Positions 16,889-25,945 are shown, counted from the first letter of the stretch. The stretch is 64,000 bases of DNA from Luteipulveratus mongoliensis (GCF_001190945.1 NZ_CP011112.1:992001-1056000); one strand, 5' to 3'. Notes: generated from the letters alone by a model not told the origin. Translations and numbers: made by a program.

Positions 16889-17830
16889 ATGGGTCATGCC
16901 AGTCGCCGCGCGACCCTGCTGGGTGCGGCTGGAGCCCTGGGGCTCGCTGCCTGCTCGGACGACAAGGGCAGCTCGATGGCCCTGAAGGGCGGCAAGCCCA
17001 CAGCTTCTCGTCAGGCCACAGGACCGGCCGGGCCGCCGCAGCTGCCGCGCGGTGGTCGGACGATCTTTCCGAGCTATCGACTGTTCGGCTACTGCGGCTC
17101 GCCGGCTTCGCCCGCGTTGGGTCAGCTCGGCGTCGGCAACCTCGACGAGCAGGTCGGCGACATGCTCGAGAAAGCCGACGACTACGCGTACGGCCGCAAG
17201 ATCATGCCGGTGCTGGAGCTGATCGCGACCCTGGTGCACGGCAAGCGAGGTCACGACGGGAAGTATCGGTCCTGGGTTGGCACGTCCGTCGTGGACGACT
17301 ATCTCGCGGCTGCTCGGCGGCACAAGGCGTTGCTCCTGCTCAACATCCAGCCGGGCCGCGCGTCGTTCATCGACGAGGTCAAGCACTGGGAGTCCTACCT
17401 CAAGGAGCCGGACGTCGGCGTCGCTCTCGACCCGGAGTGGGCCGTCCAGCGAGGGCAGATCCCTGGCCGGGTCTTCGGTAGCACCACTGGGCACGCACTC
17501 GACGAATGTGCCTCGTATCTCTCAGAACTCGTGGCCAAGCACCGCTTGCCCGAGAAGGTCATGGTCTATCACCAGCTGCACCTGTCGATCGTTCGCCACG
17601 AGTCGGCGCTGCGCCCTCATCCAGGTGTCGTGCTCGTCAAGTCGGTGGACGGCATCGGTCGTGCGGCCGACAAGATCAGGGCGTACGACAAGATCGTGGC
17701 GCAGACACCGGCGGCCGTGCACAAGGGCTTCAAGCTCTTCTTCGAGGAGGACGCGCGGACCGGTCCGCTGATGCGGCCCTCCGAGGTCATGGCGCTGAAA
17801 CCACAACCTGAATACGTTCTCTACGAATAG
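16889..17830 (+). CDS. Lipoprotein of unknown function, possible Tat export
   Basis: A 313-residue protein. The signal peptide starts MGHASRRATLLGAAGALG and ends in the lipobox LAAC; the paired arginines leave room for Tat export. The mature part is compact alpha/beta (FPSYRLFGYCGSPASPAL, KALLLLNIQPGRASF, VGVALDPEWAV, HPGVVLVKSVDGIGRA), resembling a TIM-barrel glycoside-hydrolase-like layout, but I cannot place it in a named family. The ATG at 16889 follows ATAGGA at good spacing; the ATG at 16871 and GTG at 16865 are alternatives. It stands alone. Confidence 0.75.
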   Translation: MGHASRRATLLGAAGALGLAACSDDKGSSMALKGGKPTASRQATGPAGPPQLPRGGRTIFPSYRLFGYCGSPASPALGQLGVGNLDEQVGDMLEKADDYAYGRKIMPVLELIATLVHGKRGHDGKYRSWVGTSVVDDYLAAARRHKALLLLNIQPGRASFIDEVKHWESYLKEPDVGVALDPEWAVQRGQIPGRVFGSTTGHALDECASYLSELVAKHRLPEKVMVYHQLHLSIVRHESALRPHPGVVLVKSVDGIGRAADKIRAYDKIVAQTPAAVHKGFKLFFEEDARTGPLMRPSEVMALKPQPEYVLYE

Positions 17831-17956
17831 GGCTCCGTAGCAGACGTCCGAATGCTGGGCCCGGTGTCCACCGTCCTTTTTGCGAACGGCACCCTTGACG
17901 CGACGGACCCTAGGTCTGTCTGTCAGTAGTTCTCGAGGGGAAGCAGAAAGTTCGCT

Positions 17957-18763
17957 ATGACACAGATACGTACACGTCTTGCTGCGGTCACCATGGTCGC
18001 CGCGGCGGTCGCAGCCGGCACAGCAGGTGCCGCTCAGGCCACGTCACTTGACGATGGTGGTGGCAAGGAGTCGCACATCGTCGGCGGCACCGTCTCCACC
18101 ACGGCGAAGCACCCATGGGCGATCCAGCTGTCCTATGCCGGATCACCGTCGCCGACGAAGGAGTGGTGTGGCGGCACGCTCGTCGCGGCCAACAAGGTCG
18201 TGACTGCGGCGCACTGCGTGAAGGGTCGCAAGGTGGCCGACTTCACTGCCATTCAGGGCCGGGACAAGCTCGCCGACAAGACCAAGGGCAAGCAGTCCAA
18301 GCTCGCGAAGGTCTGGTTCGACCCGAAGTACGGGAAGACGCCGGGTCACGATGTCGCCGTCGTGACGCTGAAGTCCCCGTTCAAGGGGGTGTCAGTGATG
18401 AAGCTCAACAAGGACAAAGCGCTGGGTGAGGCCAAGATCAGCGCCACGGTCTACGGCTGGGGCGCGACCGAGGGCACGCTGCCAGACGACACCTTCGCTC
18501 AGGTGACGGTCCGAGTCCTCGGTGACGCCGTCTGCAAGAAGGCGGAAGGCAACCAGTACACGCCAGGAGCAGAGGTCTGCGCCGGTCTGCCCAAGGGCGG
18601 CAAGGACTCCTGCCAGGGCGACTCCGGTGGCCCGCTCATCGCGAAGGGTGTGCTCCTGGGCGTGGTGTCCTGGGGCATCGGATGTGCCGACGCCGGCCAC
18701 CCTGGCATCTACTCGGAGGTGGCGACGTACTACTCCGAGCTCACCACACAGATCAAGAGCTGA
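17957..18763 (+). CDS. Secreted trypsin-like serine protease (S1A), first of two
   Basis: A 268-residue secreted protease. A signal peptide (LAAVTMVAAAVAAGTAGAAQA) and a short propeptide precede IVGGT, the activation site. The catalytic triad is His in VTAAHCV, Asp in GHDVAVVTL and Ser in KDSCQGDSGGPL. The Asp six residues before the serine (D-S-C-Q-G-D-S) indicates cleavage after Lys/Arg. Cysteines are placed for three disulfides. The ATG at 17957 was used. A second protease with very similar motifs follows. Confidence 0.95.
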   Translation: MTQIRTRLAAVTMVAAAVAAGTAGAAQATSLDDGGGKESHIVGGTVSTTAKHPWAIQLSYAGSPSPTKEWCGGTLVAANKVVTAAHCVKGRKVADFTAIQGRDKLADKTKGKQSKLAKVWFDPKYGKTPGHDVAVVTLKSPFKGVSVMKLNKDKALGEAKISATVYGWGATEGTLPDDTFAQVTVRVLGDAVCKKAEGNQYTPGAEVCAGLPKGGKDSCQGDSGGPLIAKGVLLGVVSWGIGCADAGHPGIYSEVATYYSELTTQIKS

Positions 18764-18775
18764 TCGGATCACATT

Positions 18776-18822
18776 CGCACGCCCGGTGACACCCCAACGT
18801 CGCCGGGCGTGCGTATCCTTTT
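18776..18822 (+). terminator. Rho-independent terminator after first protease
   Basis: CGCACGCCCGGTGAC and GTCGCCGGGCGTGCG form a 15-bp stem with one G-T pair, with an 8-base loop, followed by TATCCTTTT. It begins 12 bases after the stop codon, so the two protease genes probably end in separate transcripts. Confidence 0.8.
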
Positions 18823-18999
18823 GCGTATCAACGGGTTTCGCGATCACATAGGAACGCGACGGCGTCGTACGCGCTCTTGGTCTCGTTGACCTCCCGGCCA
18901 CCGACCTTTTGCCTGCCGCTGACGCGCTGCTGCCCGTCGACTGAAGTACCCGTCCGTACGGTCGATGACGTCAGTCTTCCGATCAGGACGGGACTCATC

Positions 19000-19782
19000 A
19001 TGAGCAGCAAGCGCATGCGCCTGGCCCTCGCGGCCACCGCGGCTACCGCCGCAGTGTTCGCCGGTGCAGGGTCAGCCCAGGCCGTTGACGGCCCTCTGCC
19101 CATCGTCGGCGGTGAGATCGCGCACACCTCGGACACGCCGTGGGCGATCCAGATGTCCAACACCAACTCCCCGGATCCGACGGGTGAGTACTGCGGCGGC
19201 ACGCTGGTCGCGGCCAACAAGGTCGTCACCGCCGCCCACTGTGTCGAGGGGACCTCCACCGGCGAGTGGACGGCCATCCAGGGCCGGGATGTCCTGTCCG
19301 ACGCCACCGGTGGCAAGGAGTCCAAGATCTCCGACATCTGGTACGACCCCGACTACGGCAGCGGAGCCCACGACGTCGCCGTCGTGACTCTGACGACTCC
19401 GTTCGACGGTGTGCCGACGCTGCCGCTCAACCAGGACACCGGAGCCGGCGAAAGCGGAGCAACCGCAACGGTTTACGGCTGGGGCGACACGGAGGGCACT
19501 GGCCCGGCCAACACGTTCCAGAAGGTCGACGTGCCGCTCATGGGCGACGAGGCGTGCTCGTCGGCGTACGGCAGTGACTACGTCGGTGCGGGCGAGGTCT
19601 GCGCCGGCTACCCCGACGGCGGCAAGGACTCCTGCCAGGGTGACAGCGGCGGTCCGCTGGTCGTCGGCGGCAAGCTGGTCGGCGTCGTGTCGTGGGGCCA
19701 GGGCTGTGCGGACGCCGGCAACCCGGGCGTCTACTCCGAGGTGTCGACCTACTACGACGAGCTGTCCGCACAGATCGGCTGA
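19000..19782 (+). CDS. Secreted trypsin-like serine protease (S1A), second of two
   Basis: A 260-residue secreted protease and a clear paralogue of the previous gene. It has a signal peptide (RLALAATAATAAVFAGAG), the activation site PIVGGE, His in VTAAHCV, Asp in AHDVAVVTL and Ser in KDSCQGDSGGPL. Identical blocks such as GGTLVAANKVVTAAHCV and AIQGRD show a local duplication. This copy is more acidic than the first, which is rich in lysine. The start at 19000 is chosen on signal-peptide position; the frame remains open upstream to 18877. Confidence 0.94.
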   Translation: MSSKRMRLALAATAATAAVFAGAGSAQAVDGPLPIVGGEIAHTSDTPWAIQMSNTNSPDPTGEYCGGTLVAANKVVTAAHCVEGTSTGEWTAIQGRDVLSDATGGKESKISDIWYDPDYGSGAHDVAVVTLTTPFDGVPTLPLNQDTGAGESGATATVYGWGDTEGTGPANTFQKVDVPLMGDEACSSAYGSDYVGAGEVCAGYPDGGKDSCQGDSGGPLVVGGKLVGVVSWGQGCADAGNPGVYSEVSTYYDELSAQIG

Positions 19783-19819
19783 TCAACAGACCAGCGCCGC
19801 CGCGGCCAGGCGCTCTCCC

Positions 19820-19856
19820 TCACGACCCCGTGACGCCCCCGCTCACGGGGTCGTGA
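19820..19856. terminator. Bidirectional terminator hairpin between second protease and bpa
   Basis: TCACGACCCCGTGA and TCACGGGGTCGTGA form a perfect 14-bp stem with a 9-base loop. It lies between two convergent genes and can serve both. Confidence 0.8.
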
Positions 19857-19865
19857 CATGTCCGG

Positions 19866-20453
19866 TCAGAGGTACTGGCCTGTCGGGCCGGTCTCGTCCG
19901 ACGGCCCGGGCTGGCCCGGCTGGCCGGGCATCCCTGGCATACCAGGACCGGGCATTCCCGGCTGCTCGGAGTGGCCGATCGGCAGGCCGCGGCGCATCGC
20001 CTGCAGCTGAGCCTGGGCGGCCATCTGCTGCGCGACGATCGCGGTCTGGATGCCGTGGAACAGTCCCTCGAGCCAGCCCACCAGCTGAGCCTGGGCGATC
20101 CGCAGCTCAGCGTCCGAGGGTGCTTCCTCGGTGAACGGCAGCGCGATCCGCTCCAGCTCCTCGACGAGGTCGTCGGACAGCCCGTCCTTGAGCTCACCGA
20201 TCGAGCGGCGGTGGATGTCGGCCAGCCGCTTGCGCCCGGCCTCGTCCAGCGGCGCGTTGCGGACTTCCTCGAGCAGTTGCTTGATCATCGAGCCGATGCG
20301 CATCACCTTGGCGGGCTGCTCGACCTGATCCGCTGGGCTCTGCTGATGCTGGCCGTCCTCCGTGGGTGGCGCGGCGACCCCCATGCCGTCGGGCGTGACG
20401 ACCACGATCCGCTGCTGCTCGTCCTGGGACTCGGCCTGCTCCTCGTTCGACAT
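19866..20453 (-). CDS. bpa: Bacterial proteasome activator Bpa
   Basis: A 195-residue member of the Bpa (DUF2587) family, an ATP-independent ring that opens the actinobacterial 20S proteasome for unfolded proteins. The helical core runs from VMRIGSMIKQLLEEV to AQLQAMRRGLP (about residues 50-165) and includes RSIGELKDGLSDDLVEEL and GWLEGLFHGIQ. A flexible Pro-Gly-Met-rich tail follows and the protein ends in GQYL, the family's HbYX-type docking motif for the proteasome alpha ring. The N-terminal 45 residues are disordered and acidic. The ATG at 20453 is used. It stands alone; no proteasome genes are in the window. Confidence 0.92.
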   Translation of the reverse strand: MSNEEQAESQDEQQRIVVVTPDGMGVAAPPTEDGQHQQSPADQVEQPAKVMRIGSMIKQLLEEVRNAPLDEAGRKRLADIHRRSIGELKDGLSDDLVEELERIALPFTEEAPSDAELRIAQAQLVGWLEGLFHGIQTAIVAQQMAAQAQLQAMRRGLPIGHSEQPGMPGPGMPGMPGQPGQPGPSDETGPTGQYL

Positions 20454-20517
20454 GCCCCCATCCTCGCAACTTCGGCGTACGCCGTGTGCCCGACCCACGA
20501 CGTACGCGCGCCGCAGC

Positions 20518-20689
20518 GCTGGTTGAGCCGTCGAGCCCCTGGGCGAACGGCCCGGCTCAAGCAATGTCTGCCCCACCCCACGGGGCGCGCGCCAGTAGAC
20601 CGGTGTACTCGCTGACTGTGCACTGCCCCACGTCGCGGGGCAGTGCACAGTGCGCGACTGACCCCATCCGGAAGGCTGCGCCCCACTAC
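20518..20689 (-). repeat. Composite hairpin element, copy 2 (inverted relative to copy 1)
   Basis: Read on the minus strand it repeats the order of blocks at 172-325: GTAGTGGGGCGCAG (20676-20689), a 15-bp perfect hairpin ACTGTGCACTGCCCC with a 7-base loop (20615-20651), a GCGCGCCCC block, then TTGAGCCG and GGCTCAACCAGC arms (20518-20567). It fills most of the 303-bp gap between bpa and the ABC permease, and no gene is present there. The remaining part (20690-20756) has another GGCTCAACCAGCGG next to the permease stop codon. Confidence 0.75.
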
Positions 20690-20756
20690 ATGGGACACGG
20701 ACGAGGCGTGGTCGAGGGCGGCGGAGAGCCGGCCGGCTCAACCAGCGGTGTGGTCG

Positions 20757-23495
20757 TCAGTCGATGCGGCGGGTGAGGGACGGCGGGCGAGAGCGTACGG
20801 CCAGGGTTGCGAGGACGGCGGCCAGCAGGGGTACGCCGACCACCACGCCCGCGAGCTCCAGCCACGGGATCTTGAGGACGGAACCCGCTCCGACGCTGTC
20901 CGAGAGGTGCGACTCCGTCAGCGGGTAGGTCGCCGCCACGCCCGGCACCGTGCCCTCGACCAGGCCGACGAGCCCGCCGACCAGCGCGATGACACCCGCT
21001 TGAGCACCCGCGACCCGGCGGCGGAGTCGGGACGAGGCGCCGATCGCGGAGAGGGTGGCTTGGTCGGGCTTGCTCTCCGCCTGGGTGAGCGCCGTGCTGA
21101 TCAAGGTGACGAGGAGCGTGATCAGGCCAAGGCAGATGAGCATGATGCGGATGACCTTGGTCGTCTCCGAGGTGTAGCCGTGCTCGATGCTGAGGTTGCT
21201 GTGGTCCGGGAGGCGGTCGGCCATCGCCGCCTCGTCCGCGGAGGTCACGCCGCCCGGTGCCCACACGGCCAGGGACGATGCCGTCGTCGGCACCTTCAGG
21301 CGAGCTGCCGTCGCGGGCGTCATGATCACGCCCCAGCCGAGGGCGAGGTTGGGTGTACGCGCTGTCGCGTTGACGTGGATCGCCGGCATCTGGACCTGCC
21401 TCGTGACAGTGAACGACGTGACGTCGCCGACGGTGTCGAACGCGGTCCGCCCGATCGCGAAGGTCATCTTTGCCGGGTATGGCTGCGACGTCCGTGGATC
21501 GTGGACGGCGAGTACGGCGCCGTCGTCGAGCTCCCGTATCTGCTCGGAGGAGAGACCGAGGTAGGAGTCGGCGACACGAGCCGGCATCACGGAGATGCTC
21601 CGCTCGGTCATGCCGGTGGACGAGGCACCGCGGCACGAAGGCGAGCCGTTGCCGACGGACTGGCGAGGTGTGCATCCTGGTTGCACCTGAGCCATCGCGA
21701 GCCGTGCCTGTGGCGCGATGATCGTGAGAGTGCTAGCCGACTCGTTCGACTGGGCGAAGGACTTCTCGCGCTCGGCCGCGTCGTCGCCGATATCGCTGAT
21801 GACATCGGTGCGTACGGAAGGCGCTCGGACGTGCGCGATCTGCTGGATCTCACGCAGCGCGGAGGGCGGCCCTGACGCATAGCCCTCGCCGATCGGAGTG
21901 ATCGGGATGTAATCGCGTCGCTCCTGCGAGTCGTCGCTCGTCCCGCTGATGGCGAGCGCGGTCATCACCGCGACTGACGCCATGATGGCGGCCACGCCGG
22001 ACGCTGCGCGCCCCCGCTGCCGACTGACGTCGCGCGTCGCCAGACGAGTCGCGATCGGTAGGCGTCCGGCGAGATGTCCGAGCATGCTGAGCAACCATGG
22101 CAGACACATGACGGCGCCTGCGAAGAGCGCGAATCCTGCTGCCGCTGCTCGTATCTCGCTACCTCCGCCCTTGATCGACGCGATGAGGACGATGCTCGCA
22201 ACGACCGCGATCACGAGTCCCAGGACGGGCCATCCGGCGCGCGCTCGACGGGCGGAGACCTGTCCGCGCAGCACCTGGATCAGGCTGATGCGGCTCGCGG
22301 CGACGGCCGGGATCATGGCCGACACCAGCGACGTCAGCACTCCCACGAGGATCAGGCCCAGGCCGTACGACCAACGTAGGTCGAGTGGACCCCAGACGGA
22401 GTCCGGCCGCCACCGTTGCACGATCTTGACGGCCAGAATGCCGAGCGGGGCGCCGATCAGCACACCGAGGGTCGCGGAGAGTGCGCCGAGCACGATCGCC
22501 CGGGCGAGGACGTACCGACGCAGCATCGCGGCCGTCCCGCCGTTGCTGCCGACCTGGCCGAGCGCGTGCCGCTGGCGCTGTGCGGTGGCCGTGAATGCGG
22601 GGCCGGCCATCAGCACCGTGAGCACGACCAGACCGGTGAGCACCAGCGTGACCAGCGAGTTGTTGCCCCCGCCGTTCATCTTCTGCAGCTCGGCCAGCTC
22701 GGGCCCGGTCGCCGTGCCCGGATGGAGCACCATGTGCCGACTGATCACGACGAGGCCGTACGCGTTGAGGTGCTGAACCTCCGCCCACGTCACCGGCGTA
22801 CGCCGATCAAGCAGGTACTCGGTGCTGACCATCGCCTCACTGCGCGGCAGCGCGACCAACGCCTGTCCCCTGGGCGAGGTGGCTTGTCCGACGACGCGGA
22901 CCTGCTCGGAGACGCCGTTGACCGACAGGGTCAACGTGCCGGACGTGGGGATCCCCAGGCGCCGACCAGCCGGGGTGACGACGACCTCGTTCGGCCCGGT
23001 CGGCCAGCGGCCACTCTTCAGAGCGGTGATGCCGTGGTACGCCGTCGCGCGGCCGTCCGCGCCAAGTATGGTGACGCTGGGGCGGCGCTCTCCCAGCGTG
23101 ACGCGTGCGTCCGTGCGTGTGATGGGGACGACGTGGCCGCCCGTCACACTCTGCAACGCAGCCGGTGTCAGCGGCTTGTCGACGGCGGCACCGGGAATCG
23201 CGATGGCCCGTTGAGGTGTCCCGGTCAGCGGGAACGGGGCCTCGATGCTGCCGTCGGCGTTCTGGATCGTGCGGTACGTCGTCGCTTGCTTCACGCGCGC
23301 CTGGCTGCTGCCCACGGTGGAGCTCAGCAGCTCTCGCTGCGTCGCGTCGCGGGTGAACAAGAGCGTCCCACCCGCTGCGACCACCATGACCGGGAGGCCG
23401 ACCAGGAGCGCGACCAAGAGTGACCGGCCCCATTGCCGACGGGCATCGCGGTGGGCCAGCCGGAGCATCAGCCTCCAGCTGCCCCACCACGACAT
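20757..23495 (-). CDS. FtsX-like ABC transporter permease
   Basis: A large (912-residue) MacB/FtsX-type permease with two copies of the FtsX unit. A first helix (WGRSLLVALLVGLPVMVVAA) is followed by a long extracytoplasmic region, a middle cluster of helices (about residues 360-560, with an internal second start, LATRDVSRQRGRAASGVAA), a second extracytoplasmic region, and four C-terminal helices (IRIMLICLGLITLLVTLI). Such exporters move peptides, lipids or antibiotics out of the membrane and are often under PadR control, as here. The ATG at 23495 follows GGTCGCAGG; a GTG at 23531 next to the ATPase stop is an alternative. Confidence 0.88.
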   Translation of the reverse strand: MSWWGSWRLMLRLAHRDARRQWGRSLLVALLVGLPVMVVAAGGTLLFTRDATQRELLSSTVGSSQARVKQATTYRTIQNADGSIEAPFPLTGTPQRAIAIPGAAVDKPLTPAALQSVTGGHVVPITRTDARVTLGERRPSVTILGADGRATAYHGITALKSGRWPTGPNEVVVTPAGRRLGIPTSGTLTLSVNGVSEQVRVVGQATSPRGQALVALPRSEAMVSTEYLLDRRTPVTWAEVQHLNAYGLVVISRHMVLHPGTATGPELAELQKMNGGGNNSLVTLVLTGLVVLTVLMAGPAFTATAQRQRHALGQVGSNGGTAAMLRRYVLARAIVLGALSATLGVLIGAPLGILAVKIVQRWRPDSVWGPLDLRWSYGLGLILVGVLTSLVSAMIPAVAASRISLIQVLRGQVSARRARAGWPVLGLVIAVVASIVLIASIKGGGSEIRAAAAGFALFAGAVMCLPWLLSMLGHLAGRLPIATRLATRDVSRQRGRAASGVAAIMASVAVMTALAISGTSDDSQERRDYIPITPIGEGYASGPPSALREIQQIAHVRAPSVRTDVISDIGDDAAEREKSFAQSNESASTLTIIAPQARLAMAQVQPGCTPRQSVGNGSPSCRGASSTGMTERSISVMPARVADSYLGLSSEQIRELDDGAVLAVHDPRTSQPYPAKMTFAIGRTAFDTVGDVTSFTVTRQVQMPAIHVNATARTPNLALGWGVIMTPATAARLKVPTTASSLAVWAPGGVTSADEAAMADRLPDHSNLSIEHGYTSETTKVIRIMLICLGLITLLVTLISTALTQAESKPDQATLSAIGASSRLRRRVAGAQAGVIALVGGLVGLVEGTVPGVAATYPLTESHLSDSVGAGSVLKIPWLELAGVVVGVPLLAAVLATLAVRSRPPSLTRRID

Positions 23496-23532
23496 CCTGC
23501 GACCTGACAAGAGCTCCCCCGAGCTGTTCACG

Positions 23533-24249
23533 TCAGACCGCCGATCCGAGCAGGGACTCCGGCTCGGACGGATCTCCAGTGGTGTCAACGACTTTGCCGT
23601 CGCGAAGGAACACCACACGGTCGGCCCACGCGGCGTGACGGGCCTCGTGCGTCACCAGGAGCCCGGCGGCTCCGGCGTCGCACCTGTCGCGCAGGACGCG
23701 CAGCACCGCTTCACCTGTGGTCGAGTCGAGCGCACCGGTCGGCTCGTCCGCGAGGACCAGACGGCGCTCGCCGACCAACGCCCGTGCGATCGCGGCGCGT
23801 TGCTGCTGACCGCCTGACATCTCCTCCGGGAAGCGGTCACCGAGATCACGAATCCCCACTGACTCCAACGCTTCTGCAGCGTGCTTGCGTGCCGCACGTG
23901 CGGACACCCCGTCGAGCTCGAGGGGCAGTGCAACGTTTTCGGCAGCGGTCAGAGACGGAATCAGGTTGAGATCCTGAAACACGAACCCTAGCCGCTGTCG
24001 ACGCAGTGCTGCGACCTGGCGAGGAGACAATTTCGCCAGATCGTCACCCTCGACGAGCACCTGTCCAGAGCTCGGGTTATCAAGCGCACCAGCGAGATTC
24101 AGCAGTGTCGACTTGCCCGAGCCGCTCGGTCCCATGACGGCAACGAGCTCGCCGGGGCTGACGGAGAGGCTCACGCGATCGAGCGCAACGACCTGTGACT
24201 CGCCGACACCATGCACCCGTGTCACGTCGACCAGCTTGAGCGCACTCAT
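23533..24249 (-). CDS. ABC transporter ATP-binding protein (MacB/LolD type)
   Basis: A 238-residue ATPase that powers the FtsX-type permease. Walker A is GPSGSGKST, the Q-loop lies in FVFQDLNLIPSLTAAEN, the signature is MSGGQQQR, Walker B is RRLVLADEPTGALDS and the H-loop is VTHEARH. Its ATG overlaps the TGA of the PadR gene by four bases and its stop lies 37 bases before the permease ATG, so the three genes form one operon. Confidence 0.93.
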   Translation of the reverse strand: MSALKLVDVTRVHGVGESQVVALDRVSLSVSPGELVAVMGPSGSGKSTLLNLAGALDNPSSGQVLVEGDDLAKLSPRQVAALRRQRLGFVFQDLNLIPSLTAAENVALPLELDGVSARAARKHAAEALESVGIRDLGDRFPEEMSGGQQQRAAIARALVGERRLVLADEPTGALDSTTGEAVLRVLRDRCDAGAAGLLVTHEARHAAWADRVVFLRDGKVVDTTGDPSEPESLLGSAV

Positions 24250-24851
24250 GACCGCGCGCCCCTCGTCGAGTCGACCACCGTCGTACGTCGGTCGCTTGGC
24301 TCCCGGGACGCGGTGATCAACCCGGGCGCCGGCGTACGGGGCCTGACCTGGACGAGCCGGGACTCGACGTGGTCCAGCCAGCGGATCTCTGCCTCCGCCT
24401 GGAACACCAGGCTCTCCAGCACGAGGCTCCACGCGAGGTCGTCGCCGGCATCCGCCTTGAGCCGGGTGAGGTCGCGCAGGTGGCGCATCGTGGAGGTGCG
24501 CTGGGTCTGCACGACGCGTGGCACATCGACGCCGGGCAGCGTGACGGCGAGAGCCAGCTTGATGGCGAGCTCGTCTCGCGGCGTCTGCTGCCGGTCGACC
24601 GGCGCGGCCCACCAGCGGTCGACCTCGGCGCGGCCCTCAGTCGTCAGCCGGTACGCGATCCGACCCTCGTCATCGGCCTCCCCAGACCCTTCGACGAAGC
24701 CGTCGCGCTCCAGTCGGGACAGCGTCGTGTAGACCTGTCCGACGTTGAGCGGCCAGGTGCCACCGGTGCGTGACTCGAACTCCTGGCGCAGCTGCGCGCC
24801 GTACATCGGGTTGCTGGCGAGCAACGCCAGCAGCGAGTGCTTGATCGACAT
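24246..24851 (-). CDS. PadR family transcriptional regulator
   Basis: A 201-residue PadR regulator. The winged helix occupies the N-terminal 90 residues (SLLALLASNPMYGAQLRQEF, VYTTLSRLERDGFV, YRLTTEGRAEV), followed by the Vir_act_alpha_C dimerisation helix region. It is first in the operon with the ABC exporter, and two palindromic boxes lie just upstream, so it most likely represses the exporter until an inducing compound binds. Its last 15 residues are polar and may be unstructured. Confidence 0.92.
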   Translation of the reverse strand: MSIKHSLLALLASNPMYGAQLRQEFESRTGGTWPLNVGQVYTTLSRLERDGFVEGSGEADDEGRIAYRLTTEGRAEVDRWWAAPVDRQQTPRDELAIKLALAVTLPGVDVPRVVQTQRTSTMRHLRDLTRLKADAGDDLAWSLVLESLVFQAEAEIRWLDHVESRLVQVRPRTPAPGLITASREPSDRRTTVVDSTRGARS

Positions 24852-24874
24852 GAAGACCCCCGTGGCCTCGGTGA

Positions 24875-24917
24875 ATACTCAGTATGCGGTCCAACAGGGG
24901 AGATGTATACCGAGTAT
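24875..24917. promoter_or_regulatory. Twin PadR operator boxes
   Basis: ATACTCAGTAT (24875-24885) and ATACCGAGTAT (24907-24917) fit the ATAC...GTAT pattern of PadR sites. Each is nearly palindromic alone, and with flanks they form a larger inverted repeat (TGAATACTCAGTAT against ATACCGAGTATTCA, one mismatch). The pair lies 24-66 bases upstream of the padR start. Confidence 0.75.
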
Positions 24918-24967
24918 TCATGGCCGCCGTCAAGTGAGTCGATCCGCCGGCTCAGCCCACGAGCGGG

Positions 24968-25945
24968 TCAGGTGGTCAGCAGGACCTTGCCGATGTGGGA
25001 GGACTCGGCGATCAGTCGGTGTGCGTCGCCGGCCTGGGCGAGGGGCAGCCGCTTGTAGACGACCGGGCGGACCTCGCCGGCGCTGATCATCGGCCAGACG
25101 TGCTCGCGGACGGCAGCCACGATGGTCGCCTTCTCGGCCTTCGGTCGGGCACGCAATGAGGTTGCGATGACAGCCGCGCGCTTGCTCATCAGCTTGCTCA
25201 GGTTGAGCTCACCGACCAGGCCGCCCTGCATGCCGATCACGATCAGCCGCCCGTTCGTGGCGAGTGCGTCGAGGTTGCGGTCGAGGTACTTCGCGCCCAT
25301 CACGTCGAGGATCACGTTGGCGCCGGCCTTGTCCGTGGCAGCGGCGATCTCGGTGACGAAGTCCTGCTCCTTGTAGTTGATCAGGATCTCCGCGCCGAGG
25401 GCCGCGCACGCCTCGAGCTTGTCCTGGGTGCCGGCCGTCACGGCCACCCGAGCGCCGACGGCCTTGGCGAGCTGGATCGCCATCGTGCCGATGCCGCTCG
25501 ACCCACCGTGGATGAGGAGGACCTCGTCGGGCTGGAGGTTGGCGGTCAGGAAGACGTTGGACCAGACCGTGCACGTCACCTCAGGCAGCGCGGCCGCATC
25601 GATCAGGTCGACGCCCGACGGGACCGGCAGGAGCTGGCCGGCGGGCACCGCGACCTGCTCGGCGTAGCCACCGCCGGCGAGCAAGGCGCACACCTGGTCG
25701 CCGACCTGCCACCCTTCGACGCCCGCCGCCACGGCGCTGATCGTCCCGCTGACCTCCAGGCCCGGCAGCTCCGACTCGCCCTCTGGTGGCGGGTAAAACC
25801 CTTGGCGTTGAACGAGATCCGCACGATTCACGCCCGCCGCCGCAACATCGACCAGCACCTCGCCGTCGCGCAGCTCAGGGGTGGGCACCTCGGCGAGGGA
25901 CAGTGCGTCCTCATCGCCGAACTCCGGGATCGTGATCGCCTTCAC
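24968..25945 (-). CDS. Zinc-less NAD(P)H quinone oxidoreductase (MDR family)
   Basis: A 325-residue medium-chain reductase of the quinone oxidoreductase / PIG3 type. It has the GroES-like N-terminal domain (AAAGVNRADLVQRQGFYPPP), no structural or catalytic zinc cysteines, the family segment LPEVTCTVWSNVF, and the NADPH-binding HGGSSGIGTMAIQLAKA. It would reduce quinones or other activated ketones with NADPH. The start is a GTG at 25945 (V-K-A-I-T-I-P-E-F). It lies just before the PadR operators on the same strand, but the 116-bp gap makes it a separate unit. Confidence 0.9.
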   Translation of the reverse strand: MKAITIPEFGDEDALSLAEVPTPELRDGEVLVDVAAAGVNRADLVQRQGFYPPPEGESELPGLEVSGTISAVAAGVEGWQVGDQVCALLAGGGYAEQVAVPAGQLLPVPSGVDLIDAAALPEVTCTVWSNVFLTANLQPDEVLLIHGGSSGIGTMAIQLAKAVGARVAVTAGTQDKLEACAALGAEILINYKEQDFVTEIAAATDKAGANVILDVMGAKYLDRNLDALATNGRLIVIGMQGGLVGELNLSKLMSKRAAVIATSLRARPKAEKATIVAAVREHVWPMISAGEVRPVVYKRLPLAQAGDAHRLIAESSHIGKVLLTT

